Positions 19,800 through 28,621 of a DNA stretch of 64,000 bases are shown one piece after another (position 1 is the first letter of the stretch; every line of letters begins with the position of its first letter). The stretch is taken from the NCBI RefSeq assembly GCF_035207705.1, contig NZ_CP128187.1, positions 1,860,001 through 1,924,000 on the forward strand, in the 5' to 3' direction. Made by a program: the position numbers and the translations under genes. The notes beneath the pieces are model-generated. The model searched no databases and had not been told where the DNA came from. It saw only the letters and a list, made by a program, of their open reading frames with translations. This DNA is from Maribacter sp. BPC-D8. GTDB lineage: Bacteria > Bacteroidota > Bacteroidia > Flavobacteriales > Flavobacteriaceae.

Positions 19800-21368
19800 A
19801 TGATGCGAAACCTACAACACCCCACACGCATGGCAGTCTTTTTATGTCTTATTTTTATTTTTCAATCTTGTAGTAAAGATTCCGATTTGTTATCAGAATA
19901 TGTTATTAATAAAGAGTTAAGTCTCGATATTGAAAGTATTGTTGTTAATGATGTATTTTATATATCAGACACCAATAGCACTATTTTAGATGTATTGAAT
20001 AACGACAATTTTGTTAATATTGAAAATGTCACCATAACAGATATTTCAAGCGCAAAATTTGGCGATGTTATAATTAATGATAACAATACGCTTACCTACA
20101 CTATAATAACTGAAGCAGAGCCAGAAGAAACTACAGATACTGCACATACGGGAGAACCAGAACAAACCGAAGAACCAGAACAAACCGAAGAACCTGCACA
20201 AGAAGAATTTGAGGATACTTTCACCTACACTGCAGAAGAAGTTAATGAAGATGGAACGGTTACCCAAGAAGATGGTATAGTTACTGTTACTAATGACCAG
20301 TCCATTATAGTTGAAGATACCTACAGAGCACCAAATGAAATAAGTGAAAGTGTTAAGGAGTGGAAAGAAAAATTTGATAAAGAATGGCTAGATAATGACA
20401 ATCAAATAGATCATGCCGATGCTTTATCAAAAGCTAAGACTGCAAATGTTGGTCAAGAATATTATTTTCTAGCATACTATGTTGATGGACTAATTAAAAT
20501 GTGGCAGGCATCAGGAGATAACAGTTATTTAGATGAAGCACTAAAATTAATTAACCTTACAATTGATGATGCAGTAGATGTTGGTAATGATTACTTAGGC
20601 TGGCCTAACAATGATAATGATGGTTATGCTTTATGGGATAGTTATTACTGGAGATATGTTGCAACTTTAACTAGAATAATGCATCAATCCCCAAATTTAA
20701 GAGCAACAGGTAATTACCAAAAACAGTATGAAGAACTTTTAGCATTTTCTGAAAAAAATATATGGGAGAGATATGAAGTACAAGGATTAAATAACTTTTA
20801 CAGAATTAATACCCACATGTCTACACATTGGGCTAGAATTGGAATGGAGCTTTACATCATTACTGGAAAAGAAAAATACAAAACAGTTTTTGACAATATA
20901 TCTTTCGGTACAATGGTCGGACGCCCTTCTAACCTAAGAAATCAATTACAATCTAATAACAAAGTTTCTTCTGCAGTTACGTGGAGCCAACGCTGGGACA
21001 TTAATTCAATACAAGATACAGACCATGCCGGTGCTATAGTAAGCTTTATAGTAACTGCCTATGAGAATGACATGTATTGGAATGAAGCAGATATCAATTC
21101 TTTAAAATCAACTCTTAAAAATGTTATTTGGAAGGAAGAATATGGATCGAACTTCAAGTCCAATGTTGATGGAACTGGAGAATTCGATTTACAAGGAAGA
21201 ATACATGAATGGTTGATATTAGGAAGCTATGATAATGAAATTCAAAATCGAATTAAAAATGATTATACTGAAAATAATTTAACATACTATGGTATTCAAC
21301 CTCTAGGAATAGCTGCTTTAAACGCAAAAATATTGGAAGACGGAAAACCTGTATTTCCTGAAAAATAA
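19800..21368 (+). CDS. lipoprotein with cadherin-like domain, EP-rich linker and helical (enzyme-like) domain
   Basis: A 522-residue lipoprotein: signal peptide with lipobox IFQSC (Cys24), a domain at about 45-160 with VNDVFYISDTNSTILDVLNN, the pattern of cadherin-like/VCBS-type domains, interrupted by a Glu/Pro/Thr-rich stretch (about 107-140) encoded by 18-bp tandem repeats. A helix-rich domain (about 185-515) follows, with TrP- and His-bearing motifs WDSYYWRYVATL, THMSTHWARIGMELY, WSQRWD and DTDHAGAIVSF. The helical part looks like an alpha/alpha-toroid as in polysaccharide lyases or unsaturated glucuronyl hydrolases, but I cannot name a family. Placed inside a capsule locus, it could trim or bind the polysaccharide in the periplasm or on the surface. 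Function unassigned. Confidence 0.6.
   Translation: MMRNLQHPTRMAVFLCLIFIFQSCSKDSDLLSEYVINKELSLDIESIVVNDVFYISDTNSTILDVLNNDNFVNIENVTITDISSAKFGDVIINDNNTLTYTIITEAEPEETTDTAHTGEPEQTEEPEQTEEPAQEEFEDTFTYTAEEVNEDGTVTQEDGIVTVTNDQSIIVEDTYRAPNEISESVKEWKEKFDKEWLDNDNQIDHADALSKAKTANVGQEYYFLAYYVDGLIKMWQASGDNSYLDEALKLINLTIDDAVDVGNDYLGWPNNDNDGYALWDSYYWRYVATLTRIMHQSPNLRATGNYQKQYEELLAFSEKNIWERYEVQGLNNFYRINTHMSTHWARIGMELYIITGKEKYKTVFDNISFGTMVGRPSNLRNQLQSNNKVSSAVTWSQRWDINSIQDTDHAGAIVSFIVTAYENDMYWNEADINSLKSTLKNVIWKEEYGSNFKSNVDGTGEFDLQGRIHEWLILGSYDNEIQNRIKNDYTENNLTYYGIQPLGIAALNAKILEDGKPVFPEK
20154..20207 (+). repeat. 18-bp tandem repeat in the EP-rich linker
   Basis: Two identical 18-base units (20154-20171 and 20172-20189) starting GAACCAGAAC, then a degenerate third unit (20190-20207). 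Each unit encodes EPEQTE, so gain or loss keeps the frame and changes only linker length. Confidence 0.8.
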
Positions 21369-21382
21369 AAGATTAATTTACC

Positions 21383-21426
21383 ATACCTAAAACTCAAAAT
21401 AATTAATTATTTTGAGTTTTAGGTAT
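21383..21426. terminator. 44-bp perfect palindrome, bidirectional terminator
   Basis: Two perfect 22-base arms (21383-21404 and 21405-21426) with no spacer, beginning 14 bases after the lipoprotein stop and ending 4 bases before the left inverted repeat of the IS30-family element. The stem ends contain ATACCTAAAACTC. It lacks a long T-run but the AT-rich, fully paired stem suits a terminator. Confidence 0.7.
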
Positions 21427-21430
21427 ACTC

Positions 21431-21454
21431 TAAGTTCAAGTCATAAGTGCAACA
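21431..21454 (+). repeat. left terminal inverted repeat of the IS30-family element
   Basis: TAAGTTCAA-gt-CATAAGTGCAACA; matches the reverse complement of 22510-22533 except for two bases at the middle (gt versus cc). Confidence 0.9.
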
Positions 21455-21519
21455 CGAATATTTAAAACAGACGGGACTAGCCCCATCTGTTTTAGGCTCA
21501 ATATTTATATTCGTCTTGC

Positions 21520-22528
21520 ATGAAAAATTATAAACAACTTTGCCTTTTTCAAAGGTATCAAATTCAAAACACTATTTGATTTAGGATTATCCTAAATAAA
21601 GATAGCGCAACAAATAGGTGTTCATAGAAGTACTATTTGTCGTGAGCTTAAACGAAATATTCCACAGCGTGGTAGAACAGCTGGAGAATATATAGGCGAA
21701 CATGCACAGGCAAAGACAGATTCTCGACATGCCTGCAAGCAAAAGAAAGTGGTTCTAAGCGAGCGTTTGAAAAAACGTATTGAAGGTCTACTAAAATATG
21801 AGAAGTGGAGTCCAGAGCTGATTTCAAAACGATTATCCAAAGAATCCGAAGAATGTGTAAGTCATGAGACAATTTACAAATGGATATGGATTGCAAAACA
21901 TAGTAATCATAGGGAGCATAAAAACTACAAGAAACTATATATACACTTACGTCATACGGGACGCAGGCAAAAACGAAATAATAAGCAGGATAGACGTGGA
22001 GCTATTACAGGAAGAATCGTTATAGATGTACGTCCCGAGGTAGTAGGGAAACGCTCTCGTATCGGGGATATAGAAGTTGACCTCATGATGGGCAGCAATC
22101 ATAAATCGGCATTATTGGTAATGACCGATAGGACAACTTTGATAACGATGATCGAAAAACTCAAGAGTAAAAATGCAGATGAAGTATATGAGAAAATGAA
22201 CCGGAGATTGACCAATTTTAGCACATCTTGGATTAAGACCATCACATTCGATAACGGAAAATAATTTACTTATCATCATAAGATAGCAAAAGACCTAAAT
22301 GTAAAAACTTACTTCACAAGACCGTATACATCTCAAGACAAAGGAACGGTAGAAAACAGAATAGGTGTTATCAGAAAGTTTTTTCCAAAGAAAACAGACT
22401 TAAGAAACATTAAAGATCAAAGAATAAAAGAAGTAGAAAGATTACTAAATTACAGACCTATTAGGAAATTTAATTATAATAACCCAATTGAAGTCCTAAA
22501 CAATAAAATTGTTGCACTTATGGGTTGA
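21520..22528 (+). pseudogene. IS30-family transposase, broken by one frameshift and two nonsense codons
   Basis: The original start is probably ATG 21520 (MKNYKQLCLFQRYQIQ). The frame shifts at the AAAA run 21566-21569, then continues as LFDLGLS, meets an in-frame TAA at 21593-21595 where relatives have Gln, and goes on with the helix-turn-helix IAQQIGVHRSTICRELKRN. The DDE core is recognisable: GDIEVDLMMG, ITFDNGK, then TAA at 22262-22264 where relatives have Glu (DNGKEF), then KGTVENRIGVIRKFFPK and the genuine stop at 22526. Only the middle piece (GTG 21749 to 22264) remains as a sizeable open frame; it lacks the final catalytic Glu, so the enzyme must be dead. Confidence 0.9.
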
Positions 22529-22533
22529 ACTTA
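22510..22533 (-). repeat. right terminal inverted repeat of the IS30-family element
   Basis: TGTTGCACTTATG-gg-TTGAACTTA; inverted copy of the left repeat with two mismatches. It overlaps the last codons of the transposase pseudogene. Confidence 0.9.
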
Positions 22534-23037
22534 GCCTAGTTAAACTTTTAAATAATATTAATAAATTTTAAATTACTTATTGGTATAAAAAGACAGTATT
22601 TAAAACCACCAATAGCATTTATTACCTAAAAAAAATATTTCACCAAAATAGCATATATATAGTCATAACTCGGCTTAATTTAAAAGCCATATTCTAGATA
22701 AAACTTCACAATTCTACAAGAAATATTTTCTCATAAATATAATTTCTATCCAAATTCAGGAAAATCTAAATAATTATCTAATAATACCAGGTGAAATAAA
22801 TAAAATTATTATTTCCTTTTAATTCTTTTTTGTATTAGAAGATTATAACAATACCAAATAATAAGAGTTATTGTATACATACATCTAATTAAAGTGAATA
22901 CGCAAAATCTATTATTATTATTATTTAATGTTGAATATTAATTTTAAAAATTAATCTCTCGTTATCTTTGCTTAAAATTATTGGTATATCAAATAAATTA
23001 GAGTCAAAACTAAAATAGTTTACATTATTACAAGTGA
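22534..23037. other. AT-rich spacer before wzy
   Basis: A 504-base, very AT-rich stretch between the IS30 remnant and the polymerase gene. No open frame of interest, no repeat and no RNA gene that I can recognise. It ends with a perfect -7 element at 22963-22970. Confidence 0.5.
22963..22970 (+). promoter_or_regulatory. candidate -7 promoter element of the wzy-wzx-glycosyltransferase genes
   Basis: TATCTTTG, an exact match to TAnnTTTG, 68 bases before the wzy ATG. The nearest upstream TTG (22931-22933) is 29 bases away, longer than the usual 17-23, so the -33 box is uncertain. Confidence 0.45.
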
Positions 23038-24222
23038 ATGGAAAAAACAAACCAACCAAAATTGTTACTCGGTATATTTATAATATTTATTATAGTATTT
23101 TTAAATGCACTTGGACCCTTTTTTCAACTTCAGCAAATTGTTACTTTAGGCTTACTACCTTTTTTAGCTGGAATCGCATTTATATATGATAGCAATAGCT
23201 TCCATTCTAATAAAAAAGAGTTTTTTATTTTCTTAACACTCTTCATACTTAGTTTGATTACAATTTATTACTACAAAGGCTATGATGAATATACAACTAG
23301 TTTAAGTTCATTATTTGGAGCGGTTATATCTGCTTATATCGTAATAGGACTAGTTACAAATGTCAACTATAGTATCTATTTCCATATAGGTTATATATTA
23401 TCTATACTATTTTTATTTGGAATTATGGTCATTAATGGCAACATCACTACAGATTTCGCCTCAGCCCTTGCCGTACGTGATAGATTTTTATTAAATGCAA
23501 ATGCATATTCCTATTTTTGCGTTTTTGCTAATTTTTCTTTATTCTACTTATATTTAAAATTTAAGAACAGGTTGATATTAATACTCTTGCTAGTATTACC
23601 CTTGTTATTTCTAATTATAGCATTCACAACTCAATCCAGAGCTGGTCTTCTTTTAATTACATTAATTAATATTTGTTTTTGGATTTTTGTTAATAAACCT
23701 AAAACAATTAATAGTTTTTATAAAGTCTTCAGAAAGCTAATCATATTAATTTCTATATTACTTTTGGCCTTCCAATTTATAAAAATTTATGAGGGTTCAA
23801 GAATTCAAAACAGAGTGGAAATTAAGGAAAACACTAAAGATTCAAGGGAACTATTGATAGAAAAAGGAATCGAAGTATTTCAAGAGAACCCAATTTTCGG
23901 AGTAGGCTTAGGCCAGTTTCCATTATACAATAAGTTTGGTTTATTTACTCATAATTCTTATACTGAAATACTTGCTGAACAAGGATTAGTTGGTGGCATT
24001 TTACTGTTTTCCCTTTTCTTAATACCAACTTTCAAAAGTTACCGAAACTATAGGCGAGATAAAAAAAATCCTTTATATAAATTTTATTTACTTTTTTTTA
24101 TAACATTTCTCATATACAACAACTTCTATGTTTTTTATAAATTTCCTTTTTCAATGATGTACTTTTTTTTAATAATTACCCTCCAAAAAAGAGACACTAC
24201 TTTCCAAATTAATAGAGAATAA
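23038..24222 (+). CDS. O-antigen polymerase/ligase-family protein (Wzy-like)
   Basis: A 394-residue integral membrane protein with about ten to twelve hydrophobic segments and the Wzy_C/O-antigen ligase signature in its last third: IEVFQENPIFGVGLGQF followed by THNSYTEILAEQGLVGG. Because the gene lies beside a Wzx flippase and downstream of Wza/Wzc-type export genes, polymerase (Wzy) is more likely than WaaL ligase, but the two cannot be separated by sequence alone. First gene of the rightward glycosyltransferase block; wzx follows after 23 bases. Confidence 0.82.
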   Translation: MEKTNQPKLLLGIFIIFIIVFLNALGPFFQLQQIVTLGLLPFLAGIAFIYDSNSFHSNKKEFFIFLTLFILSLITIYYYKGYDEYTTSLSSLFGAVISAYIVIGLVTNVNYSIYFHIGYILSILFLFGIMVINGNITTDFASALAVRDRFLLNANAYSYFCVFANFSLFYLYLKFKNRLILILLLVLPLLFLIIAFTTQSRAGLLLITLINICFWIFVNKPKTINSFYKVFRKLIILISILLLAFQFIKIYEGSRIQNRVEIKENTKDSRELLIEKGIEVFQENPIFGVGLGQFPLYNKFGLFTHNSYTEILAEQGLVGGILLFSLFLIPTFKSYRNYRRDKKNPLYKFYLLFFITFLIYNNFYVFYKFPFSMMYFFLIITLQKRDTTFQINRE

Positions 24223-24245
24223 ATTAACCATTAAATAACGTAATT

Positions 24246-25700
24246 GTGTCTTTTAAAAAAAAAGCAATAAATGGTTTTAGCTGGACAATATTTGAAGGAA
24301 TATTTAGCCAAGGCTCTGTGTTTTTAGTGGGTATAGTTTTAGCTAGGCTTCTTAGTCCTAAAGATTTTGGATTGGTAGGTATAATAACCGCAATAATAAC
24401 TGTTGCTAACTCTGTGGTTGAAGCAGGCTTTGGCACTGCTTTAATTAGAAAAATTGATGCCACCGAAAATGATTTTAATACTGTATTCTACACTAACCTA
24501 TTAACAGCTTGCGTGCTTTATTTTATACTTTACATTACCGCCCCTAGTATTGCCTCTTTTTTCGAAACACCATCCTTAAATGAATTAATTAAAGTATCTG
24601 GCGTAGTTCTTATAATTAATGCAGTATCTCTAATTCAAAGAACCTTACTTACTAAGATTTTAGAATTTAAAAAACTTGGATTCATTGCTATTATTTCTTC
24701 TATTATTAGTGGAGCTATTGCCATTTTTATGGCTTACAGCAATTTCGAAATATGGAGTTTGATAGCCTTTTTCATACTTAGACCCTTCATAACAACAATA
24801 TTGCTTTGGTTGTTTGCATCTTGGATTCCTAAACTTATTTTTTCATTAGAAAGCTTTAAAGAACTATTTGATTACGGTTACAAATTATTAATTGGAAATC
24901 TAATTAATACAGCATACAAAAATGCTTATTATTTTATTATTGGTAAATTCTTTACCCCTATTGCATTAGGTTTTTATACAAGAGCTGACCAATTTCAAAC
25001 TCCTTTTTCAACTAATATAGCTGTAGCAATTAGACGAATAAGTTTCCCGATTTTATCTAATTTTCAGAATGATCAGAAAAATTTAAAAGCTAAGTTTGTA
25101 CAATTTATGAGATATAGTATGTTTCTGAATTTCACGATAATGTTAAGCATAGCAGCAATGGCAGAACCGATTATTCTACTACTTATAGGTGAAAAATGGC
25201 GCCAATCAATAATTTATCTACAATTACTTTGTATACCAGGATTATTATATCCGCTGCAAATTCTTCATCTTAATTTACTACTTGTTAAGGGTTATTCTAA
25301 TCTAAATTTAAAACTAGAAATAATAAAAAAGATAATTTTAGTACCTATTATATTAGTTACAATAAACTATAGTATAAAGCACATGATTTGGGGCCTTGTT
25401 ATTTTTTCAATTATAGAATATTTCATAAATAGTTTTTACACTAAAAAAATTATAAAATACGATTTAAAAAATCAAATAAAAGATGCTATTCCATTTATCT
25501 TGATAGCTTTGACGACATCATCAGTTATGTACGCAATATCTTACCTCACCAATTTACCCTATCATCTTTTAGTTTTATTGCAACTTATTACAGGATTATT
25601 CGTTTTCTTAATTACCAATGAAGTTTTTAAAACTAACGAATATCTAACCATGAAGGTAAAAGTAATAACAATATTTAAAAAAATAAAGGATGGCAAATAA
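24246..25700 (+). CDS. polysaccharide flippase (Wzx-like)
   Basis: A 484-residue protein of the MOP flippase superfamily (Polysacc_synt type) with roughly 12-14 membrane helices. The start INGFSWTIFEGIFSQGSVFLVGIVL and the LLSPKDFGLVGIITA motif are typical of WzxC-like lipopolysaccharide flippases. It starts with GTG at 24246; no ATG exists nearby in frame before the first helix. It moves undecaprenyl-linked repeat units across the inner membrane. The 3' end overlaps the next glycosyltransferase gene by 11 bases. Confidence 0.9.
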   Translation: MSFKKKAINGFSWTIFEGIFSQGSVFLVGIVLARLLSPKDFGLVGIITAIITVANSVVEAGFGTALIRKIDATENDFNTVFYTNLLTACVLYFILYITAPSIASFFETPSLNELIKVSGVVLIINAVSLIQRTLLTKILEFKKLGFIAIISSIISGAIAIFMAYSNFEIWSLIAFFILRPFITTILLWLFASWIPKLIFSLESFKELFDYGYKLLIGNLINTAYKNAYYFIIGKFFTPIALGFYTRADQFQTPFSTNIAVAIRRISFPILSNFQNDQKNLKAKFVQFMRYSMFLNFTIMLSIAAMAEPIILLLIGEKWRQSIIYLQLLCIPGLLYPLQILHLNLLLVKGYSNLNLKLEIIKKIILVPIILVTINYSIKHMIWGLVIFSIIEYFINSFYTKKIIKYDLKNQIKDAIPFILIALTTSSVMYAISYLTNLPYHLLVLLQLITGLFVFLITNEVFKTNEYLTMKVKVITIFKKIKDGK

Positions 25701-26781
25701 GAAAAGAATAGCTTTTCTTTTAAGTATAATTACCGAAAGAGGAGGTATAGGCAGAGTAACTTCCCTGATTTCAGACCAACTAAATAATATAGAAAATTTT
25801 GAAATCCATATAATCAGCTACGCAAAAAAAGGTCCTACTTCATATGGTTGGAATGATGAAATTCCATACCATTATCTTCTTGAAAATCAAACCTCAATGA
25901 AAAAAGGAATTTTTAAGGCGTCTAAAAGATTAAGAAATATTCTAGCTTTTAATAAAATTGACATATTAATATCTTGTGGTCAAATTGTAGGGCCATTAGG
26001 CGTTCTTAGTACCGTTTTTAATAAAACAAAGCTAATTTACTGGTCGCATACTAGCTTTAAAGGTGCTTCGAAAAAACAGTTTAGAATGTTTAACGAACAT
26101 ATTACTGCTACATTTTCTACAACTTTAATTACACTAACAAAGGCAGATGAAGAAAATTATTCTAAAGAAACACTAGCTAAGCGGGTAGTACAGATTTATA
26201 ATCCTATAGATGCAAAATTAGAAAAACAATCAAAAATGTTTCTTCCAAATACTAATAAAATTATAAGTGTAGGGAGACTTTCCTTTGAGAAAAATTTCGA
26301 GGATATTATAGACATTGCTAAAATAGTTAAGATGAAATATCCAAATCTTAAATGGCATATTTATGGGTCCGGTGAACATAAAAAAACTTTAGAGCAACGA
26401 ATTGAAGAAAAAGGCGTAAAGGATATCGTAATTCTAATGGGACAATCTAATAAGCTATATGAACTTTATAATGATTATTCTTTAATGGTAATGACATCTA
26501 GATATGAGGGGTTCCCTATGAGCTTACTTGAAGGTTTAGCCTCTCAATTACCTTTAATAAGCTATGACGTTCCTACAGGACCTAATGAAATTATTAGAGA
26601 GAATATTAATGGCTATCTAATAGAACCCTTTAATCAAAACGAAATGGCTAATAAAATTATACATCTATTAGCACATCCAGATAAAATGATGGAGTTTTCT
26701 CGTAATAATAAAAAATTTAAAACAGAATACAGTTTAAAAAATATAATCAATAAATGGGAAGAAACTTTAATGCAAAATTAA
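25690..26781 (+). CDS. GT4-family glycosyltransferase (first)
   Basis: A 363-residue GT-B retaining glycosyltransferase. N-terminal half: IAFLLSIITERGGIGRVTS glycine-rich acceptor loop. C-terminal half: ISVGRLSFEKNFEDIIDIA, WHIYGSGEHKKTLE, and the donor-binding MTSRYEGFPMSLLEGLA with the E-x7-E pattern, then DVPTGPNEII. This last part resembles GalNAc/Gal-transferring GT4 enzymes, but donor and acceptor cannot be read. It overlaps wzx by 11 bases, so it is in the same operon. Confidence 0.88.
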   Translation: MANKKRIAFLLSIITERGGIGRVTSLISDQLNNIENFEIHIISYAKKGPTSYGWNDEIPYHYLLENQTSMKKGIFKASKRLRNILAFNKIDILISCGQIVGPLGVLSTVFNKTKLIYWSHTSFKGASKKQFRMFNEHITATFSTTLITLTKADEENYSKETLAKRVVQIYNPIDAKLEKQSKMFLPNTNKIISVGRLSFEKNFEDIIDIAKIVKMKYPNLKWHIYGSGEHKKTLEQRIEEKGVKDIVILMGQSNKLYELYNDYSLMVMTSRYEGFPMSLLEGLASQLPLISYDVPTGPNEIIRENINGYLIEPFNQNEMANKIIHLLAHPDKMMEFSRNNKKFKTEYSLKNIINKWEETLMQN

Positions 26782-26925
26782 GTTTATGTCAAATATATTT
26801 TAACTAGATTGAATATTTAGACTTGGTTATATGTATTAAAAAAATAAATATTAAAAATAGTATGAATTTTAAAAAAATGAAACTATACCTATTTATTCAA
26901 GGTTAACCATAAAGAAATTTTTAAA

Positions 26926-28047
26926 ATGATTTTACATATTTGTAATGATTTTTCATTAACAAAGGTTCACAGTAACCTATATAAATCTATAGATGATTTA
27001 AATATTCCTCAAGTAATATTTAATCCTGTAAGAGATACGACGCCAATAGGGAATAACAATATAAATTTTAAAACCAATAATAGTAGAATTCTATATTCCG
27101 ATAAGCTAAAAAAAACACATAAATTTTTATATCGAAGTAAAATTTCGTTTTTATTTAAAGATTTGATTTCAAAAATTGATATTTCAAAAATTAAAATATC
27201 GCATGCAACTACTTTATTTAGTGATGGAGGTTTATCTTATTTACTTAAAAAAAAATATAACATACCTTATATTGTAGCCATTAGATCGACAGATTTAGAA
27301 GTGTTTCTAAAATATCGTCCTGATTTAATATTTAAAGCCAAAAATATTTTAAAAGAAGCCGAACAAATTATTTTTATAAGTGATTCTTTACAAAAGAAAT
27401 TTTATCAACACCCTTTAATTTTAGGTGATAAAAAGTTTTTAAAAAGTAAGTCTAAGGTAATTTACAATGGTATCGATAATTTTTGGCTTGATAATCAAGA
27501 AAAGAAAAAACAAATTGTTCCCTTCAAAATTCTTTACGTCGGAAGGTTAATACCACGAAAAAACTTAATCAAATTAGCCAATGTCGTTATCGATTTAAAC
27601 AAATCTGGTTACAATCTTGAATTAAATATTGTTGGTTCTGGCGGTGAAGATGAAAAAAAAATAGAAGAACTAGCTCTTAAATATAAAGACACCTTTAATT
27701 TATTAGGTAAAGTAAATGATAAGAATAAACTAAAGGATATCTATAATGAAAATCATATTTTCGCAATGCCTTCGAAAGGCGAAACTTTTGGTTTAGTATA
27801 TATTGAAAGTTTATCTCAAGGCTTACCATTACTTTATTTAGAAAATGATGGAATCGATAATGTTTTTAATTTTGCTGTAGGCGAAAAATGTAAAATTGAT
27901 GATTATGAACAGATTAAGATAAGTCTGATAAATCTTATAGATAATTACAAAGAATATAATTTAGACAAAATAGATTTCTCTTTATTTCGTTGGAGTAATA
28001 TAGCAACGAAATACACCCAACTTTATAAGAAACATGCAAATAATTAA
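26926..28047 (+). CDS. GT4-family glycosyltransferase (second)
   Basis: A 373-residue GT-B fold protein. The N-terminal half is unusual in lacking the G-G-x-x-R loop, but the C-terminal half is clearly GT4: KILYVGRLIPRKNLIKLA, LNIVGSGGEDEKKIEELA, FNLLGKVNDKNKLKDIY and MPSKGETFGLVYIESLSQG with the E-x7-E donor motif. It follows the first GT4 gene after 144 bases and overlaps the acetyltransferase gene by 14 bases. Linkage formed is unknown. Confidence 0.85.
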   Translation: MILHICNDFSLTKVHSNLYKSIDDLNIPQVIFNPVRDTTPIGNNNINFKTNNSRILYSDKLKKTHKFLYRSKISFLFKDLISKIDISKIKISHATTLFSDGGLSYLLKKKYNIPYIVAIRSTDLEVFLKYRPDLIFKAKNILKEAEQIIFISDSLQKKFYQHPLILGDKKFLKSKSKVIYNGIDNFWLDNQEKKKQIVPFKILYVGRLIPRKNLIKLANVVIDLNKSGYNLELNIVGSGGEDEKKIEELALKYKDTFNLLGKVNDKNKLKDIYNENHIFAMPSKGETFGLVYIESLSQGLPLLYLENDGIDNVFNFAVGEKCKIDDYEQIKISLINLIDNYKEYNLDKIDFSLFRWSNIATKYTQLYKKHANN

Positions 28048-28621
28048 AAATATATTCTTTTTTATAAAAGTAGTATTAAGAATACCTAAAGATTATATCA
28101 AAAAAAACAAAATTCATTACACTACTAAAATTAGTAATAATACGTTAATCTCTGATTCAAAAATTGGCAAAGAAAATTACATTGCCTGTAATACTGTAAT
28201 AATAAATACCAAGATAGGTAATTATTCATCTATAGCTCCTGGCGTACAAATAGGTGGTATGCAACATTCATATTGGTGGGCAAGTACATCACCAAGGTTA
28301 AGTAAGCATTGTGTTTATGATAAAGTTACAACAATTGGCAATGACGTTTGGATAGCAGCAGGTTGTATAATAAAACAGGGGGTAACTATTGGAGATGGTG
28401 CGGTAATAGGTGCTATGTCTTTTGTTAATACAGATATACCAGAAAATTCAATTTATTTCGGAAGCCCGGCAAAATTTTACAAAAAACGATTAAGTGATGA
28501 TACTTTTAAAAGCATAAAAGAATCTAATTATTGGAATTTAAATCCAGCGGAAGCAATTAAAATATTAAACCAACTTGAGCATGAACATTCTATACCTACA
28601 TCAATACTTCACAACACCTGA
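28034..28621 (+). CDS. hexapeptide-repeat acetyltransferase (CatB/xenobiotic type)
   Basis: A 195-residue left-handed beta-helix acyltransferase, rich in [LIV]GxxxxI hexapeptides (IGNYSSIAPGVQIG, IGNDVWIAAGCIIKQG, IGDGAVIGAMS). The catalytic His sits in QIGGMQHSYWWAS near residue 78, and a C-terminal IYFGSPAK segment matches CatB-like enzymes. It probably O- or N-acetylates a sugar, possibly the 4-amino sugar made by the WbpM/PglE-like pair. It overlaps both neighbours: 14 bases with the GT4 gene upstream and 41 bases with the frameshifted GT4 gene downstream. Confidence 0.87.
   Translation: MQIIKNIFFFIKVVLRIPKDYIKKNKIHYTTKISNNTLISDSKIGKENYIACNTVIINTKIGNYSSIAPGVQIGGMQHSYWWASTSPRLSKHCVYDKVTTIGNDVWIAAGCIIKQGVTIGDGAVIGAMSFVNTDIPENSIYFGSPAKFYKKRLSDDTFKSIKESNYWNLNPAEAIKILNQLEHEHSIPTSILHNT

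Larger units (their letters stand above)
21431..22533 (+). mobile_element. decayed IS30-family insertion sequence
   Basis: A 1103-base element bounded by imperfect 24-base inverted repeats (22 of 24 matching) and carrying one IS30-type transposase gene with several lesions. Length is normal for the family. I see no convincing target-site duplication: the bases outside the repeats differ (ACTC versus GCCT). It inserted between the lipoprotein terminator and the wzy promoter region, in the middle of the polysaccharide locus. Confidence 0.9.

Noticed and set aside
21749..22264. Intact 171-residue IS30 transposase
   Set aside because: It is only the middle part; the helix-turn-helix lies upstream in frame and the final catalytic Glu lies after the stop at 22262. 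The whole is a pseudogene.
22534..23037. Small gene or RNA in the AT-rich spacer before wzy
   Set aside because: No open frame of useful size, no tRNA-like or hairpin-rich sequence; only a -7 element near its end.
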